64,000 bases of DNA from Acidimicrobiia bacterium (GTDB taxonomy: Bacteria > Actinomycetota > Acidimicrobiia > Acidimicrobiales > CAIXPF01), in NCBI GenBank assembly GCA_947476745.1, contig CANJRG010000006.1:1-64000 (forward strand), read 5' to 3'. The notes beneath the pieces were generated by a model. It was not told the DNA's origin and did not search any database. It worked only from the letters and a program-made list of their open reading frames with translations. The position numbers were made by a program, and so were the translations under genes. Shown one piece after another: positions 48,031-57,057 of the stretch. Every line of letters begins with the position of its first letter. Position 1 is the stretch's first letter.

Positions 48031-49896
48031 ATGGGCAACGTGGCGACGGCATTCTGCGCGACCCTCGTCGATGAGTGGGTCCGGGGCGGGATCCGCGAGG
48101 CGTTCATCGCTCCCGGCTCGCGATCCACCCCGCTGGCACTGGCGCTCGCCGGCCATCGCGAGGTCCACGACGAGGTCGTCCTCGACGAACGGGTAGCGGC
48201 GTTCATGGCGCTCGGGTCGGCGCTGGCCTCGAGCCGGCCAGCGGTGGTGCTCACGACCTCGGGCACCGCCGTAACCCATCTGCACGCCGCCGTGGTCGAG
48301 GCTCACCTGTCGGAGGTACCGCTGTTGGTGTGCACCGCGGACCGGCCCCCCGAGCTGTACGGCGTCGGGGCGGCGCAGACCATCGACCAGCAGCGGATCT
48401 TCGGTACCGCCGTGCGCGCCTACCTCGATCTCGGGGTGCCCGACGAGCACAACCGCAGCGCCTGGCGGTCCCTGGCCGCCCGAGCGTTGGCCGAGACGAT
48501 GGGCGTCCCTGCCGGTCCGGTGCAGCTGAACCTCAGCTTCCGTGAACCGCTGGTCGGCGACGGAGGCCCGATCCCACCGGGTCGTTCCGATGGGCGACCG
48601 TGGCATCGTCGGGTGGTGCCGGCGGCGACTCCGTCCGAGGCGCTGCTCGGCGAGTTGGCCGAGTCCTGGCGGGGTCGACGCGGGGTGTTGCTGGCCGGGG
48701 CCGGGGTCGATGATCCGCAGGCGGTGCTGGACCTGGCCGAGGAGCTGGGCTGGCCGGTGCTGGCCGAACCACGCAGCAACGCCCGCGTCGCCGCCCCGGT
48801 GGTCGTCGCCCATGCCGATGCCATCGTCCGGGTGAAGGCCTGGTCCGAACGGTTGCGGCCCGAGGTGGTGGTGCAGCTCGGTCAGATGCCGGCGTCGAAG
48901 GTCCTCGCCGGTTGGACTGCCGCAGCGGCGTCGGTGCCCGGCGCAACCGGCGCAACCGGCGCGGCGCCGGCCGAGCGGGTGGTCGTCAACGAGGCCGGCT
49001 CGTGGTGGGACCCCGACCGCCAAGCTGCGCTCGTCGTGGCCTGTACGCCGGGCCGCCTCGCGGCCGGGCTGTGCGAGCGGCTGCGGGCCGAGCGGGTGAG
49101 CCGGGCCGGGTCGGCGACCGGGTTCGACGCGCCGGTGCAGCGATTCGACGTCGATTCGCCGCCCGTCGGGTGGCTCGCCGCGTGGCGCGCCGCCGACGAC
49201 GCAGCGGCGACCGCCCTCGGAGATGAGCTGGCCCGGGTCACGGGCGGGGCCATGCCCACCGAACCAGCGGTGGCCCGTGGGGCTGCAGCTGCCGCGCACC
49301 GCCAGGGCGCCGGGGCCCTGGTGGTGTCCTCCTCGATGCCGGTTCGTGACCTCGAGTGGTACCTGCCCCGGACCCCGACAGGAGACACCGCCCCGCAGGT
49401 GTTGTCCAACCGTGGGGCGAACGGGATCGATGGGGTCGTCTCGACGGCGGTCGGTGCTGCGGTGGCCTTGGCCCCGGCGCCGGTCTGGGTGTTGATCGGC
49501 GATCTGGCCTTCCTACACGACGGCAATGCGCTGCTGAACGTGGCCGAGCGTGATGTCACGGTGCGGCTGGTGATCGTGGACAACCGCGGCGGCGGCATCT
49601 TCTCGTTCCTGCCGCAGGCCTCCGCAGTGGACGGTGCCACCTTCGAGCGGTTGTTCGGGACCCGACAGCAGCTCGACCCGGCGGCGCTGTTGCGCGCGCA
49701 CGACATCGAAACCGTCGAGGTCGATCGTGCCGATCGCCTCGAGCGGGGCTTCGAGGAGTTGCTGCACTGCCCTTCCAGGGTCGCGGCGCTGGTGGTCCGT
49801 ACCGGCGACCGGGCGTCGAACGTGGCGGCCCATGACCGCCTGCACGCGGCCGTGGCCGCAGCCCTTCCCGCAGTGCAACCGGCCGCCGGGGCCTGA
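48031..49896 (+). CDS. menD: 2-Succinyl-5-enolpyruvyl-6-hydroxy-3-cyclohexene-1-carboxylate synthase MenD
   Basis: MenD is the ThDP enzyme that adds 2-oxoglutarate to isochorismate. The 621-residue protein starts NVATAFCATLVDEWVRGGI and has FIAPGSRSTPLALALA, the catalytic-site DERVAAFMALGSAL, LTTSGTAVTHLHAAVVEA and the ThDP/metal motif IGDLAFLHDGNALLN ending in VDNRGGGIFSFLP. All of these are diagnostic. ATG at 48031 has a GGGAGGG ribosome-binding site at about 48018-48024; upstream in-frame codons are not conserved. It is on its own on the plus strand, between leftward genes. Confidence 0.95.
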   Translation: MGNVATAFCATLVDEWVRGGIREAFIAPGSRSTPLALALAGHREVHDEVVLDERVAAFMALGSALASSRPAVVLTTSGTAVTHLHAAVVEAHLSEVPLLVCTADRPPELYGVGAAQTIDQQRIFGTAVRAYLDLGVPDEHNRSAWRSLAARALAETMGVPAGPVQLNLSFREPLVGDGGPIPPGRSDGRPWHRRVVPAATPSEALLGELAESWRGRRGVLLAGAGVDDPQAVLDLAEELGWPVLAEPRSNARVAAPVVVAHADAIVRVKAWSERLRPEVVVQLGQMPASKVLAGWTAAAASVPGATGATGAAPAERVVVNEAGSWWDPDRQAALVVACTPGRLAAGLCERLRAERVSRAGSATGFDAPVQRFDVDSPPVGWLAAWRAADDAAATALGDELARVTGGAMPTEPAVARGAAAAAHRQGAGALVVSSSMPVRDLEWYLPRTPTGDTAPQVLSNRGANGIDGVVSTAVGAAVALAPAPVWVLIGDLAFLHDGNALLNVAERDVTVRLVIVDNRGGGIFSFLPQASAVDGATFERLFGTRQQLDPAALLRAHDIETVEVDRADRLERGFEELLHCPSRVAALVVRTGDRASNVAAHDRLHAAVAAALPAVQPAAGA

Positions 49897-49913
49897 TCGA
49901 CGCGGCGCCCGGC

Positions 49914-50678
49914 TCAGCCGGTGGGGACCCGCTGGAACCCTTCGGCCAGACGACCCTCCGGCATGCCGGCTGCCGCGGCCTTGGCCCGTCCCCAGCCCCG
50001 CAGCCGTTCCTCGAACGCCGCGGGCTCGTGGTGGGATACCTGTGAGCGGTGGCAGGCCAGCGCCTGCAGCTTGCGCTCGAAGGTGTCGGAGACGTCGACG
50101 AACACGTTCTCGTTGGGCCCGCCCGCCAGCCAGACCTCCTGCACGGTGTGCTCACGCCACCCTTCCGCCAGGAGCTCAGGATGGGCGAACTGATTGCGGG
50201 CGTCGGGATAGACCGCGCACAGGGTGGCCTCCCCGACGGCCAGATGATCGGGGTGGCTTGCGAAGATCCGCTCGAAGTTCCGAACCGGGGACTGGGTGAG
50301 CACCCAGGTCGGTGTGAGCTGGCGGATCACCCGCGAGACGTCACGGCGCAACTCGAGCGTCGGGGTCACCCGCCCGTCGGGATAGCCGAGGAACACCACA
50401 TGGTCGACGCCGACCGCCGCTGCGGCGGCCCGTTGCTCGCGCTGGCGCAGCGCCGCCATGTCAGCCCGGCTGATGGAGGCATCGAACCCGCCGGCATCCC
50501 CATCGGTGACGATGCAGTAGGACACCTCGATCCCGGCAGCGGTCCAGCGGGCAACCGTGCCTGCCATGCCGAAGTCGACGTCGTCGGGGTGGGCGGTCAC
50601 GACGAGCACCGGTCCGTCCGGCAACCGTTGGTCGGGTCCATGCTCGGTCGGGTCGGTGTTGGCAGGGGTTGACGTCAC
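49914..50678 (-). CDS. PIG-L family deacetylase
   Basis: The 254-residue protein has the zinc motif VVTAHPDDVDFGMAGTVARW (AHPDDxD form) at about 27-46 and the second SHPDHLAVGEA histidines near 145, both typical of LmbE/PIG-L N-deacetylases. In mycothiol-producing bacteria this family includes MshB and Mca, but other members act on different GlcNAc derivatives. The mshD-like gene in the window makes a mycothiol role possible without proving it. GTG at 50678 is the start given. It converges with menD and precedes no obvious partner. Confidence 0.85.
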   Translation of the reverse strand: MTSTPANTDPTEHGPDQRLPDGPVLVVTAHPDDVDFGMAGTVARWTAAGIEVSYCIVTDGDAGGFDASISRADMAALRQREQRAAAAAVGVDHVVFLGYPDGRVTPTLELRRDVSRVIRQLTPTWVLTQSPVRNFERIFASHPDHLAVGEATLCAVYPDARNQFAHPELLAEGWREHTVQEVWLAGGPNENVFVDVSDTFERKLQALACHRSQVSHHEPAAFEERLRGWGRAKAAAAGMPEGRLAEGFQRVPTG

Positions 50679-50731
50679 CGGTCCAACTTAGGCACTGTGC
50701 AGGGTCCTGCCTCGATGGGTCAGCCCTGCGG

Positions 50732-51973
50732 TCAGGGCCGTACCAGCGCCCCGAGCACGGCGGCGAACTTGGCCTGCGTCTCGGCGAGTTCCGATGCGGG
50801 GTCGGAGTCGGCCACGATCCCGTTGCCGGCGTAGACCCGCACGGTGGCCCCGTTGAACTCGGCGGAGCGCACCCCGACGGCCCAGGCGCCGTTCCCGTCG
50901 GCGTCGACCCAGCCGACCGGCCCGGCGTAACGGCGACGGTCGAGTTCCTCGAGCTCGCGCTGCAGCTCCAGGGCACTCTCGCGGGGATCGCCGCCCACTG
51001 CCGGCGTGGGGTGCAATGCATGGACCAGGTCGAGCACCGATGGTTCCGGACGTGACAGCCGGCCCTCGACCATCGTGGCGAGGTGCTGCACGTTGGCCAC
51101 CGCCACCACCGACGGCTGTGGTTCGGCGTCGAGGAAGGAGCACCACGGCAGCAGCGTGTCGTGCACCATGTCGATGGTGACCTGGTGCTCGTGGCGGTAG
51201 TTGGCGTTGGACAGCAGCGAGGCGGCCAGCTTGGCGTCCGCCGCGGGGTCGCCGAGCCGCGGCACGGTTCCGGCCATCGGGTGGGCGCGCACCACGTCAC
51301 CGTGGCGGGACACCAGCAGCTCGGGGCTGGCGCACAGAAAACCGTCGATGAAGCTGACATAGCAGGTCGGGTACGCGGCCCGAAGACGTCGCAGTGCCGG
51401 CCGCGGGTCGACGGGCCGGTCGGCCGTGACCACCACTTCCCGGGCCAGCACGACCTTGCGCAGCTCGCCGGCGCGGATGCGTGTGGTGGCCCGTTCGACG
51501 AGGTCCATCCACCACGACGGTTCCCGGCTGGCCACGACGTCGAAGCGGGAGGGCAGGGCCATCGGCTGCTCGGGTCGCACCTCGGGGGGGCCGACCGGTT
51601 CGTCGCGGCCGACGACGACGGCCCACCGCGCTCCGTCGGGCTGGCGGTGCAGTTGGACGGCAGGGATCACCATACGGCCCGGTACGTCGGTCCGGAACGG
51701 GAGTGCCCCGAATGCGAGTGGTCCCGGTGCATCCGGCACCCCTGACCGCTCCATATCGTTCAGCATGGCGTGGACGTTTACGGCGAGCCGGCCCCGGTCT
51801 TCCGGACCGAACTCGATCGTGGCGGCACATCCGATTCCGGCCACGGCTGATCCGTCGTGGGTGATGACCATGCCGTTCGGCCCGGCGAACTCGACAAGGT
51901 CGAGATCATCATCGACCCGGAAGCCATGGGCTCGCAACGGGCCCGGGGCCGAAGCGGGGTCGCCGGCGTTCAT
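50732..51973 (-). CDS. menF: Isochorismate synthase MenF
   Basis: MenF turns chorismate into isochorismate, the entry to menaquinone synthesis. The 413-residue protein has the chorismate-utilising core: ELRKVVLAREVVV with the conserved lysine region, ASPELLVSRHGDVVRAHPMAGT, HPTPAVGGDPRESALE and YAGPVGWVDADGNGAWAVGV. Anthranilate and salicylate synthases share this fold; placement beside menG and menD supports MenF. The ATG at 51973 overlaps the menG stop as ATGA, so the two are translationally coupled. Confidence 0.85.
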   Translation of the reverse strand: MNAGDPASAPGPLRAHGFRVDDDLDLVEFAGPNGMVITHDGSAVAGIGCAATIEFGPEDRGRLAVNVHAMLNDMERSGVPDAPGPLAFGALPFRTDVPGRMVIPAVQLHRQPDGARWAVVVGRDEPVGPPEVRPEQPMALPSRFDVVASREPSWWMDLVERATTRIRAGELRKVVLAREVVVTADRPVDPRPALRRLRAAYPTCYVSFIDGFLCASPELLVSRHGDVVRAHPMAGTVPRLGDPAADAKLAASLLSNANYRHEHQVTIDMVHDTLLPWCSFLDAEPQPSVVAVANVQHLATMVEGRLSRPEPSVLDLVHALHPTPAVGGDPRESALELQRELEELDRRRYAGPVGWVDADGNGAWAVGVRSAEFNGATVRVYAGNGIVADSDPASELAETQAKFAAVLGALVRP

Positions 51974-52671
51974 CAGGGCCGGCGGGTGCCCACCAGCAGC
52001 TGGGCGATGCCGGTGGAGAGCTGGCGCTGCACGACGTTGTCGAATCCGGCGTCGCGCAGCATGGTGGTCAGGACCGGCGTCTCCGGCAGGTAGGCAACCG
52101 AACGGGGTAGGTACTGGTAGGCGGACTTGTCCGACAGGCGACCGCCGACGAACGGCACGACCTTGCCGAAGTAGATTCGGTGGCCGGTGGCGAGTAGCGG
52201 GTTGCGGGGGCTGCTCACCTCGAGCAGCGCGAGGCGCCCGCCCGGTCGTAGGACCCGGGCACACTCGGCGAAGAACGGTTCGAGAGCTCGCAGGTTCCGC
52301 AGGGCGAAGCCGCAGGTGATGCCGTCGAGGTAACCGTCGCGCAGCGGGAGGCGCAGGATGTCGGCCTGGGACAGCGGGGCGCTGGTCCTGGCGTGGTGCA
52401 GCATGCCGTAGGAGAGGTCGAAGCCGACCGCACGCAAGTCCGCCCGCTCGAGGTCCCGGCAGAAATCGCCGGTGCCGCATGCCAGGTCGGCGACCAAAGA
52501 ACCCGGGGCCAGTCCAAGATCCCGGACGGTGCGGCGCCGCCACCCCACGTCCATACGGAAGGTCATGACCCGGTTGACGAGGTCATAGCGCGGGGCGATG
52601 CGGTCGAACATGTTGCGCACCGCCGCCACCTTCTCCTCGCCGGTTGGCAGGGGCGTTTCGGTGCGGCTCAC
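51973..52671 (-). CDS. menG: Demethylmenaquinone methyltransferase MenG (UbiE family)
   Basis: The last step of menaquinone synthesis, methylation of demethylmenaquinone by SAM, fits this 232-residue protein. It has VAAVRNMFDRIAPRYDLVNR at the start, the SAM loop VADLACGTGDFCRDL, GFALRNL and YFGKVVPFVGGRLS with AYQYLPRSVAYLP, all UbiE/MenG signatures. The start is GTG at 52671. It is coupled with menF by an ATGA overlap, and an acyl-CoA synthetase gene lies 45 bases upstream on the same strand. Confidence 0.9.
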   Translation of the reverse strand: MSRTETPLPTGEEKVAAVRNMFDRIAPRYDLVNRVMTFRMDVGWRRRTVRDLGLAPGSLVADLACGTGDFCRDLERADLRAVGFDLSYGMLHHARTSAPLSQADILRLPLRDGYLDGITCGFALRNLRALEPFFAECARVLRPGGRLALLEVSSPRNPLLATGHRIYFGKVVPFVGGRLSDKSAYQYLPRSVAYLPETPVLTTMLRDAGFDNVVQRQLSTGIAQLLVGTRRP

Positions 52672-52716
52672 GTCAGGAGATGGTAGGCACCTGCTCCATG
52701 GTGTGGCGCATCCGCG

Positions 52717-54315
52717 TCACGGGGACCGTCCGTGGCTGCTCAGGCGGGTCACGGCAGCTCGGTAGTCGGGCTTGCCGGCGGGCGTGCGGGGCAGGTCGGC
52801 CACGACCAGTACCTGCCGCGGCAGCTTGAAGCGGGCGAGGGAGCTCCGGCAGAAGCGGGCAAGTTGCTCCGTCGACAACGAGGCCCCCGGGGCCACGCGC
52901 ACCAGGAGCCCGACGACCTCCCCGAAGCGCTGATCTGGGATCCCGACCACCATGGCGTCGGCCACTGCAGGATGACTGCGTACGACCCCTTCCACCTCGA
53001 GCGCATCGACCTTCTCCCCGCCTGAGTTCACCGTGCGCTCGCCGCGGCCGACCAGCTCGATGGTGCCATCGGACATCCAGCGCCCGAGGTCGCCGGTCAG
53101 CGCCCAGCGGACCCCGTCGATCGTGGGGAAGGTGGCGGCGCTGCGATCGGGGTCGTTGCGATAGCGCAGCGGGAGACGTCCGGTTCGCCCGATGCGGCCC
53201 AACACCGGGCTGTCGCGATCCAGGGGCCTGCCGTCGAAGCCGACCAGTGTCGTGTCGGCGTCCGGGACGAAGCCGTGGGAGCGGTCCACGACGCCGGCCA
53301 GATGCACCCGCCGGGCCTGGCCGCCGGTCTCGGAGGTGCCGTAGCCGTCGACGACGACGGCGCCGTCGAGATGGCGCAGCAGACGGGCCGCGGTGCCGGG
53401 CGCGAGCGCTGCTCCGCCACTGGCCACCGCCACCAGGCGGTCGAGGTCCCAACGTCCGGGGTGGCGATCCAGCTCGTCGGCCAGTGGCACGGCGAAGGCG
53501 TCGCCGACCAGGATCAGCTGTGCGACCTGCTCGCGTTCGGCGAGATCGAGCATGGCCACCGCGTCGAAGGTGTCGTCGGTGAACAGCACCACCGTTCCCC
53601 CCGACAGCAGGGTCCCCAGCGTGACCCATTGCGCCGTTCCGTGCATCAACGGGCATGCCACCAGCATTCGGGTGCCGTGATCAGGGAGGGTCCGAGCGAC
53701 GTCGGCGGGCGCTTCGAGGGGGCGCCCGATGTGATGGTCGCCGCCCAGCGCGGCGAAGAACAGGTCCTCCTGACGCCACTCGACCCCCTTGGGCAACCCG
53801 GTCGTGCCCCCGGTGTAGAGCAGGTACAGGTCGTCGCCTCGGCGGTCGTGCCGGCGGGGGAGCGGGTCGAGGCGGGCCAGGTGCTCGGCGAACGTGCCGA
53901 TCGGATGGACGGGCGGTCCCGGGGTCACGGTCCCGGCCGGCAGCAGGTCCGTGGCCGCCCTGACTGTGGGCTCCATGGAGTCCTCGCAGACGACGAGCGC
54001 CGGGTCGGCGTCGGTGAGGAGGTGTCGGAGCTCCTCGGCGGTGTAGTGCTGGTTGACGTTGAACGGCACGGCCCGGAGCTTGAAGGCACCGAGCATGGCC
54101 GCCACGTGGTGGGCGGAGTTGCGCAGCATCAGGGCCACCCGGTCACACGGTCCGACGCCGAGCTCGGCGAACAGCGCGGCCCAGCGCGCCGCAGTGTCCT
54201 CGAGGGTGTGGTAGGTGAGGCGTTCGCGGCCCGCGACGAGTGCCGAGCGGTCGCCGCGCCGGTCGGCCACCGCTTCGAACAGATCGGCAACATTGAAGGC
54301 GGCGGGTGAGTCCAC
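52717..54315 (-). CDS. Acyl-CoA synthetase (AMP-binding, FadD-like)
   Basis: The 532-residue adenylate-forming enzyme has LYTGGTTGLPKGVEW, VDGYGTSETGGQARR, ALTGDLGRWMSDG, GGEKVDALEVEGVVRSHPAV and the terminal lysine motif RTPAGKPDYRAAV. The gap between the loop motifs and the overall length match fatty or aryl acyl-CoA synthetases rather than the shorter MenE. Its neighbours menG and menF do not need such an enzyme, so co-transcription may be incidental. GTG at 54315 is used. It diverges from the fasciclin gene. Confidence 0.85.
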   Translation of the reverse strand: MDSPAAFNVADLFEAVADRRGDRSALVAGRERLTYHTLEDTAARWAALFAELGVGPCDRVALMLRNSAHHVAAMLGAFKLRAVPFNVNQHYTAEELRHLLTDADPALVVCEDSMEPTVRAATDLLPAGTVTPGPPVHPIGTFAEHLARLDPLPRRHDRRGDDLYLLYTGGTTGLPKGVEWRQEDLFFAALGGDHHIGRPLEAPADVARTLPDHGTRMLVACPLMHGTAQWVTLGTLLSGGTVVLFTDDTFDAVAMLDLAEREQVAQLILVGDAFAVPLADELDRHPGRWDLDRLVAVASGGAALAPGTAARLLRHLDGAVVVDGYGTSETGGQARRVHLAGVVDRSHGFVPDADTTLVGFDGRPLDRDSPVLGRIGRTGRLPLRYRNDPDRSAATFPTIDGVRWALTGDLGRWMSDGTIELVGRGERTVNSGGEKVDALEVEGVVRSHPAVADAMVVGIPDQRFGEVVGLLVRVAPGASLSTEQLARFCRSSLARFKLPRQVLVVADLPRTPAGKPDYRAAVTRLSSHGRSP

Positions 54316-54324
54316 GTCGATCCC

Positions 54325-54354
54325 CGAAGGTACTCAGTGGGTGACCTTCGTCAC
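54325..54354. promoter_or_regulatory. Overlapping inverted repeats in a divergent promoter region
   Basis: cgaaggt (54325-54331) pairs with accttcg (54344-54350), and gtgac (54341-54345) with gtcac (54350-54354), in the 124-bp gap between the acyl-CoA synthetase and the fasciclin gene. Either could be an operator. Confidence 0.35.
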
Positions 54355-54439
54355 GAAATCGCCGGTCTCGGCCTGCGGCGAGGCCCATCCCGCGGGGACC
54401 ATTTCCCAGCCGGTCATGCCACGGTGGTAGAAACAGATC

Positions 54440-55117
54440 ATGCGTCGACGCCGACCGCTCACGATGACCGCGCTCGTTCTGTGTCTGGCCTCCGGGGCCA
54501 TGGCCTGTGGTGGGGTCAAGCCGACCGTCAACGTCAGTGGCGACCCCAAGGCCGAGGCGGCGTTCGCCAATATCGCCGAGGTGCTTGCCGCCGACAAGGA
54601 CGGCCGCTTCACCACGTTGCTGGCTTGCGCACAGCTCACCGGGGCGGGGGCCGCCATCACCGGCACGGGTCCGGTCACGCTGTTCGCTCCGACGAACTCC
54701 GCCTTCGCCAAGGCCGGGGTCAGCTGCTCGAAGGACAGCAACTCGAAGGACAGCAAGTTGAGCGAGTCGCAGTCCGCCGCCCTGCTGCGGACATTGGCCC
54801 AGCACGTGACGGACACCGACGTCCGGTTCAGCCCCCCGGCGAACTACGACGCCAAGAAGCCGCCGCTAGGGCTCGAGCTGGTCAACACCCGTCCGGTGAC
54901 GGTGGACAGCATCCTGCTCGACGCTGCGGGTACGGCGCTGGTGGTCACGCCCGACAAGTCGGTCAGCACCGTCGACGCGCCCACGAAGAAGGCCAAGGTC
55001 ATCGAGGCCGACATCCAGGCCCCCAACGGGATCATTCAGGTCATCGACGTCGTGCTGATCCCGCCCTCGAAGCCGGCCTACCCGCCGACGACGATTCCGC
55101 CCAAACCCTTCGAGTGA
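54440..55117 (+). CDS. Fasciclin (FAS1) domain lipoprotein
   Basis: The 225-residue protein begins with an export signal (basic MRRRRP, then a hydrophobic core) and a lipobox-like SGAMAC, so Cys23 is probably lipidated. A single FAS1 domain follows with ITGTGPVTLFAPTNSAFAK and the closing segment APNGIIQVIDVVLIPP. FAS1 domains mediate adhesion or ligand binding. A Ser/Asp/Lys stretch (SKDSNSKDSKLSES) interrupts the domain near residue 95, an unusual insertion. The tail is Pro-rich. Confidence 0.82.
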   Translation: MRRRRPLTMTALVLCLASGAMACGGVKPTVNVSGDPKAEAAFANIAEVLAADKDGRFTTLLACAQLTGAGAAITGTGPVTLFAPTNSAFAKAGVSCSKDSNSKDSKLSESQSAALLRTLAQHVTDTDVRFSPPANYDAKKPPLGLELVNTRPVTVDSILLDAAGTALVVTPDKSVSTVDAPTKKAKVIEADIQAPNGIIQVIDVVLIPPSKPAYPPTTIPPKPFE

Positions 55118-55136
55118 TGCCCGCTCGGGTGCGCCG

Positions 55137-56012
55137 GTGAACCGGCGTGCCGCGCTACGTTCCGAGTTGGCCGGCCTGGTATTGGCGGCCGGTGCCGGCA
55201 CCCGTCTGCGGCCCTTGAGTGACGAGCGGCCGAAACCGCTGTGCCCGGTGGGCTTCGATCCCCTGCTCGACGGGGCGCTCACCCGGGTGGCCGAGGCCCT
55301 CGGAGCGGACGCCGGGCTGGCGGTCAACCTCTGCCATGGGGCCACGATGGTCGATGCCCATCTCGCTGCGGGGCCGTGGGACTGGGTGCATCGCTCCTTC
55401 GAGCCGGTCGCGTTGGGCACGGCTGGAGCGGTTGCCCCGCTGCGCGGCTGGCTGGACGGCCGTGGGCTGCTCATCGTCAACGGCGATACGTGGTGCCCGG
55501 CTGGGTTGCACGGGTTCGTCGCGGCCTGGGACGGTGAACGCATCGCCGTGGCCGTGCACGGCTCGCCGCCGTTGCACGGGCGTTCTCCCATCGTGGCGTC
55601 GATCCTGCCGTGGAACGATGCACGTGGGGTGCAACCGGTCCCGGCAGGTTTGTGGGAGCGGTTCTGGCGCGACCGGCTCACTGCCGACGTGATCGAGGTG
55701 GCTGGCGTCGCCGGGCCGTTCGTGGACTGTGCCACCGTGGCCGACTACCTGCAGGCCAACCTCGGGTGGCTGGCCACCGGGTCGAGCGGGATCGCCGCGG
55801 GAAGCGCCGTGCACCCCACGGCGACAGTGACCGCCGGCGCCGTGGTGATCGGGTCGGTGATCGGTGCAGGAGCGACGGTGGCGGGGCGGGTCGACCGTTG
55901 CGTGGTATGGCCGGGGGCGCAGATAGGCCCGGACGAGGACCTCTCCGACATCGTGCGAACCGACTCGGGACGGACCTTCAAGGCCGACGCGTCGGCGTCG
56001 GCACCTCGGTGA
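55137..56012 (+). CDS. Sugar-1-phosphate nucleotidyltransferase family protein
   Basis: The 291-residue protein begins with the nucleotidyltransferase signature LVLAAGAGTRLRPLSDERPK then PLCPVG, and has VNGDTWC as its metal-binding aspartate segment. A left-handed beta-helix-like tail (HPTATVTAGAVVIGSVIGAG then ATVAGRVDRCVVWPGAQIG) follows. This resembles mannose- or glucose-1-phosphate NDP transferases. The central domain is shorter than in typical ones. GTG at 55137 follows the fasciclin stop by 19 bases. Its 3' end overlaps the convergent rlmN by 35 bases. Confidence 0.78.
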   Translation: MNRRAALRSELAGLVLAAGAGTRLRPLSDERPKPLCPVGFDPLLDGALTRVAEALGADAGLAVNLCHGATMVDAHLAAGPWDWVHRSFEPVALGTAGAVAPLRGWLDGRGLLIVNGDTWCPAGLHGFVAAWDGERIAVAVHGSPPLHGRSPIVASILPWNDARGVQPVPAGLWERFWRDRLTADVIEVAGVAGPFVDCATVADYLQANLGWLATGSSGIAAGSAVHPTATVTAGAVVIGSVIGAGATVAGRVDRCVVWPGAQIGPDEDLSDIVRTDSGRTFKADASASAPR

Positions 56013-57057
56013 CCTGAGGCTCCGGGTTGTTCCGGGGCCGCGCCGCGAGCTGGCCGCAGGCCGCGTCGATGTCGTTGCCTCGGTTGCGGCGCACGGTGGC
56101 ATTGGCGCCGAGGTCCTCGAGGCGGGCCCGGAAGGCGGCGACCCGTTCGGGCGGGGTTCCGGTGGTCGGGTAGCCGGGGGTGGCATTGAGGGGGATCAGG
56201 TTCACGTGCGCGCGAAGTCGCCTGGCCAGCGCGGCGAGGCGCTCGGCGTCGACGACTCGGTCGTTCACCCCGTCGATGAGGGCCCACTCGAAGGAGAGGC
56301 GGCGGCCTTTGGCGGCAAGGTAGTCCTCGCAGGCCGCGGTGAGCTCGCGGAGGGGATAGCGCCGATTGATCGGGACCAGCGAATCGCGCAGTTCGTCGTC
56401 GGCGGCATGGAGCGACACCGCCAGGTTGACCGGTTCGGGCTCGGTGGCCATGCGGCGGATCCCGGGCACGATGCCGACGGTCGACACGGTGAGGTGGCGG
56501 GCGGACAGGCCGATGTCGCCGTGCAGCCGCCGAATGGCGCCCCACAGCCGGTCATAGTTGGCCAGCGGCTCGCCCATCCCCATGAACACCACGTTGGACA
56601 GGCGCCGTTCGGAGTCGGCGGCGCTGCGCCGGGCCCGGACGACCTGCTCGACGATCTCGCCGACGCTGAGGTGACGATCGAAGCCCGCCTGGCCGGTGGC
56701 GCAGAACCCGCAGGCCATGGCGCACCCTGCCTGGGTCGAGACACAGACCGTGGTCCGGCCCGGGTAGTGCATCAGCACTGACTCGATCAGCCGTCCGTCG
56801 TGAAGTTCCCACAGGGTCTTGATGGTGTCGCCCCGGTCGGCGTGTTGCTGCGCGGCGACGCGCAGCGCCGACGGTGCGACGTCGTCGAGTTGCCCGCGGA
56901 GGGCCTTGGGGACGTTGGTCAGCTCGGCGGGGTCCCTGCCCTGGAGGTAGAGCCCTTGCCACACCTGATCGATCCGGTAACGAGGGTGCCCGACGAGCAG
57001 TTCGGCGAGTTCCCCCCGGTCGAGGTCGTAGCGGGAGCGGGCGGGGCGCTCAGCCAT
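55978..57057 (-). CDS. rlmN: Dual-specificity RNA methyltransferase RlmN
   Basis: RlmN is a radical-SAM enzyme that makes 2-methyladenosine at A2503 of 23S rRNA and A37 of some tRNAs. The 359-residue protein has the cluster motif CAMACGFC in QAGCAMACGFCATG, VVFMGMGEPLANYD, and the C-terminal catalytic cysteine region NRGNDIDAACGQL. RYRIDQVWQGLYLQG at the N-terminus is also characteristic. ATG at 57057 overlaps the mshD stop by eight bases. Upstream in-frame codons lie inside mshD in another frame and are not part of it. Confidence 0.93.
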   Translation of the reverse strand: MAERPARSRYDLDRGELAELLVGHPRYRIDQVWQGLYLQGRDPAELTNVPKALRGQLDDVAPSALRVAAQQHADRGDTIKTLWELHDGRLIESVLMHYPGRTTVCVSTQAGCAMACGFCATGQAGFDRHLSVGEIVEQVVRARRSAADSERRLSNVVFMGMGEPLANYDRLWGAIRRLHGDIGLSARHLTVSTVGIVPGIRRMATEPEPVNLAVSLHAADDELRDSLVPINRRYPLRELTAACEDYLAAKGRRLSFEWALIDGVNDRVVDAERLAALARRLRAHVNLIPLNATPGYPTTGTPPERVAAFRARLEDLGANATVRRNRGNDIDAACGQLAARPRNNPEPQVTEVPTPTRRP

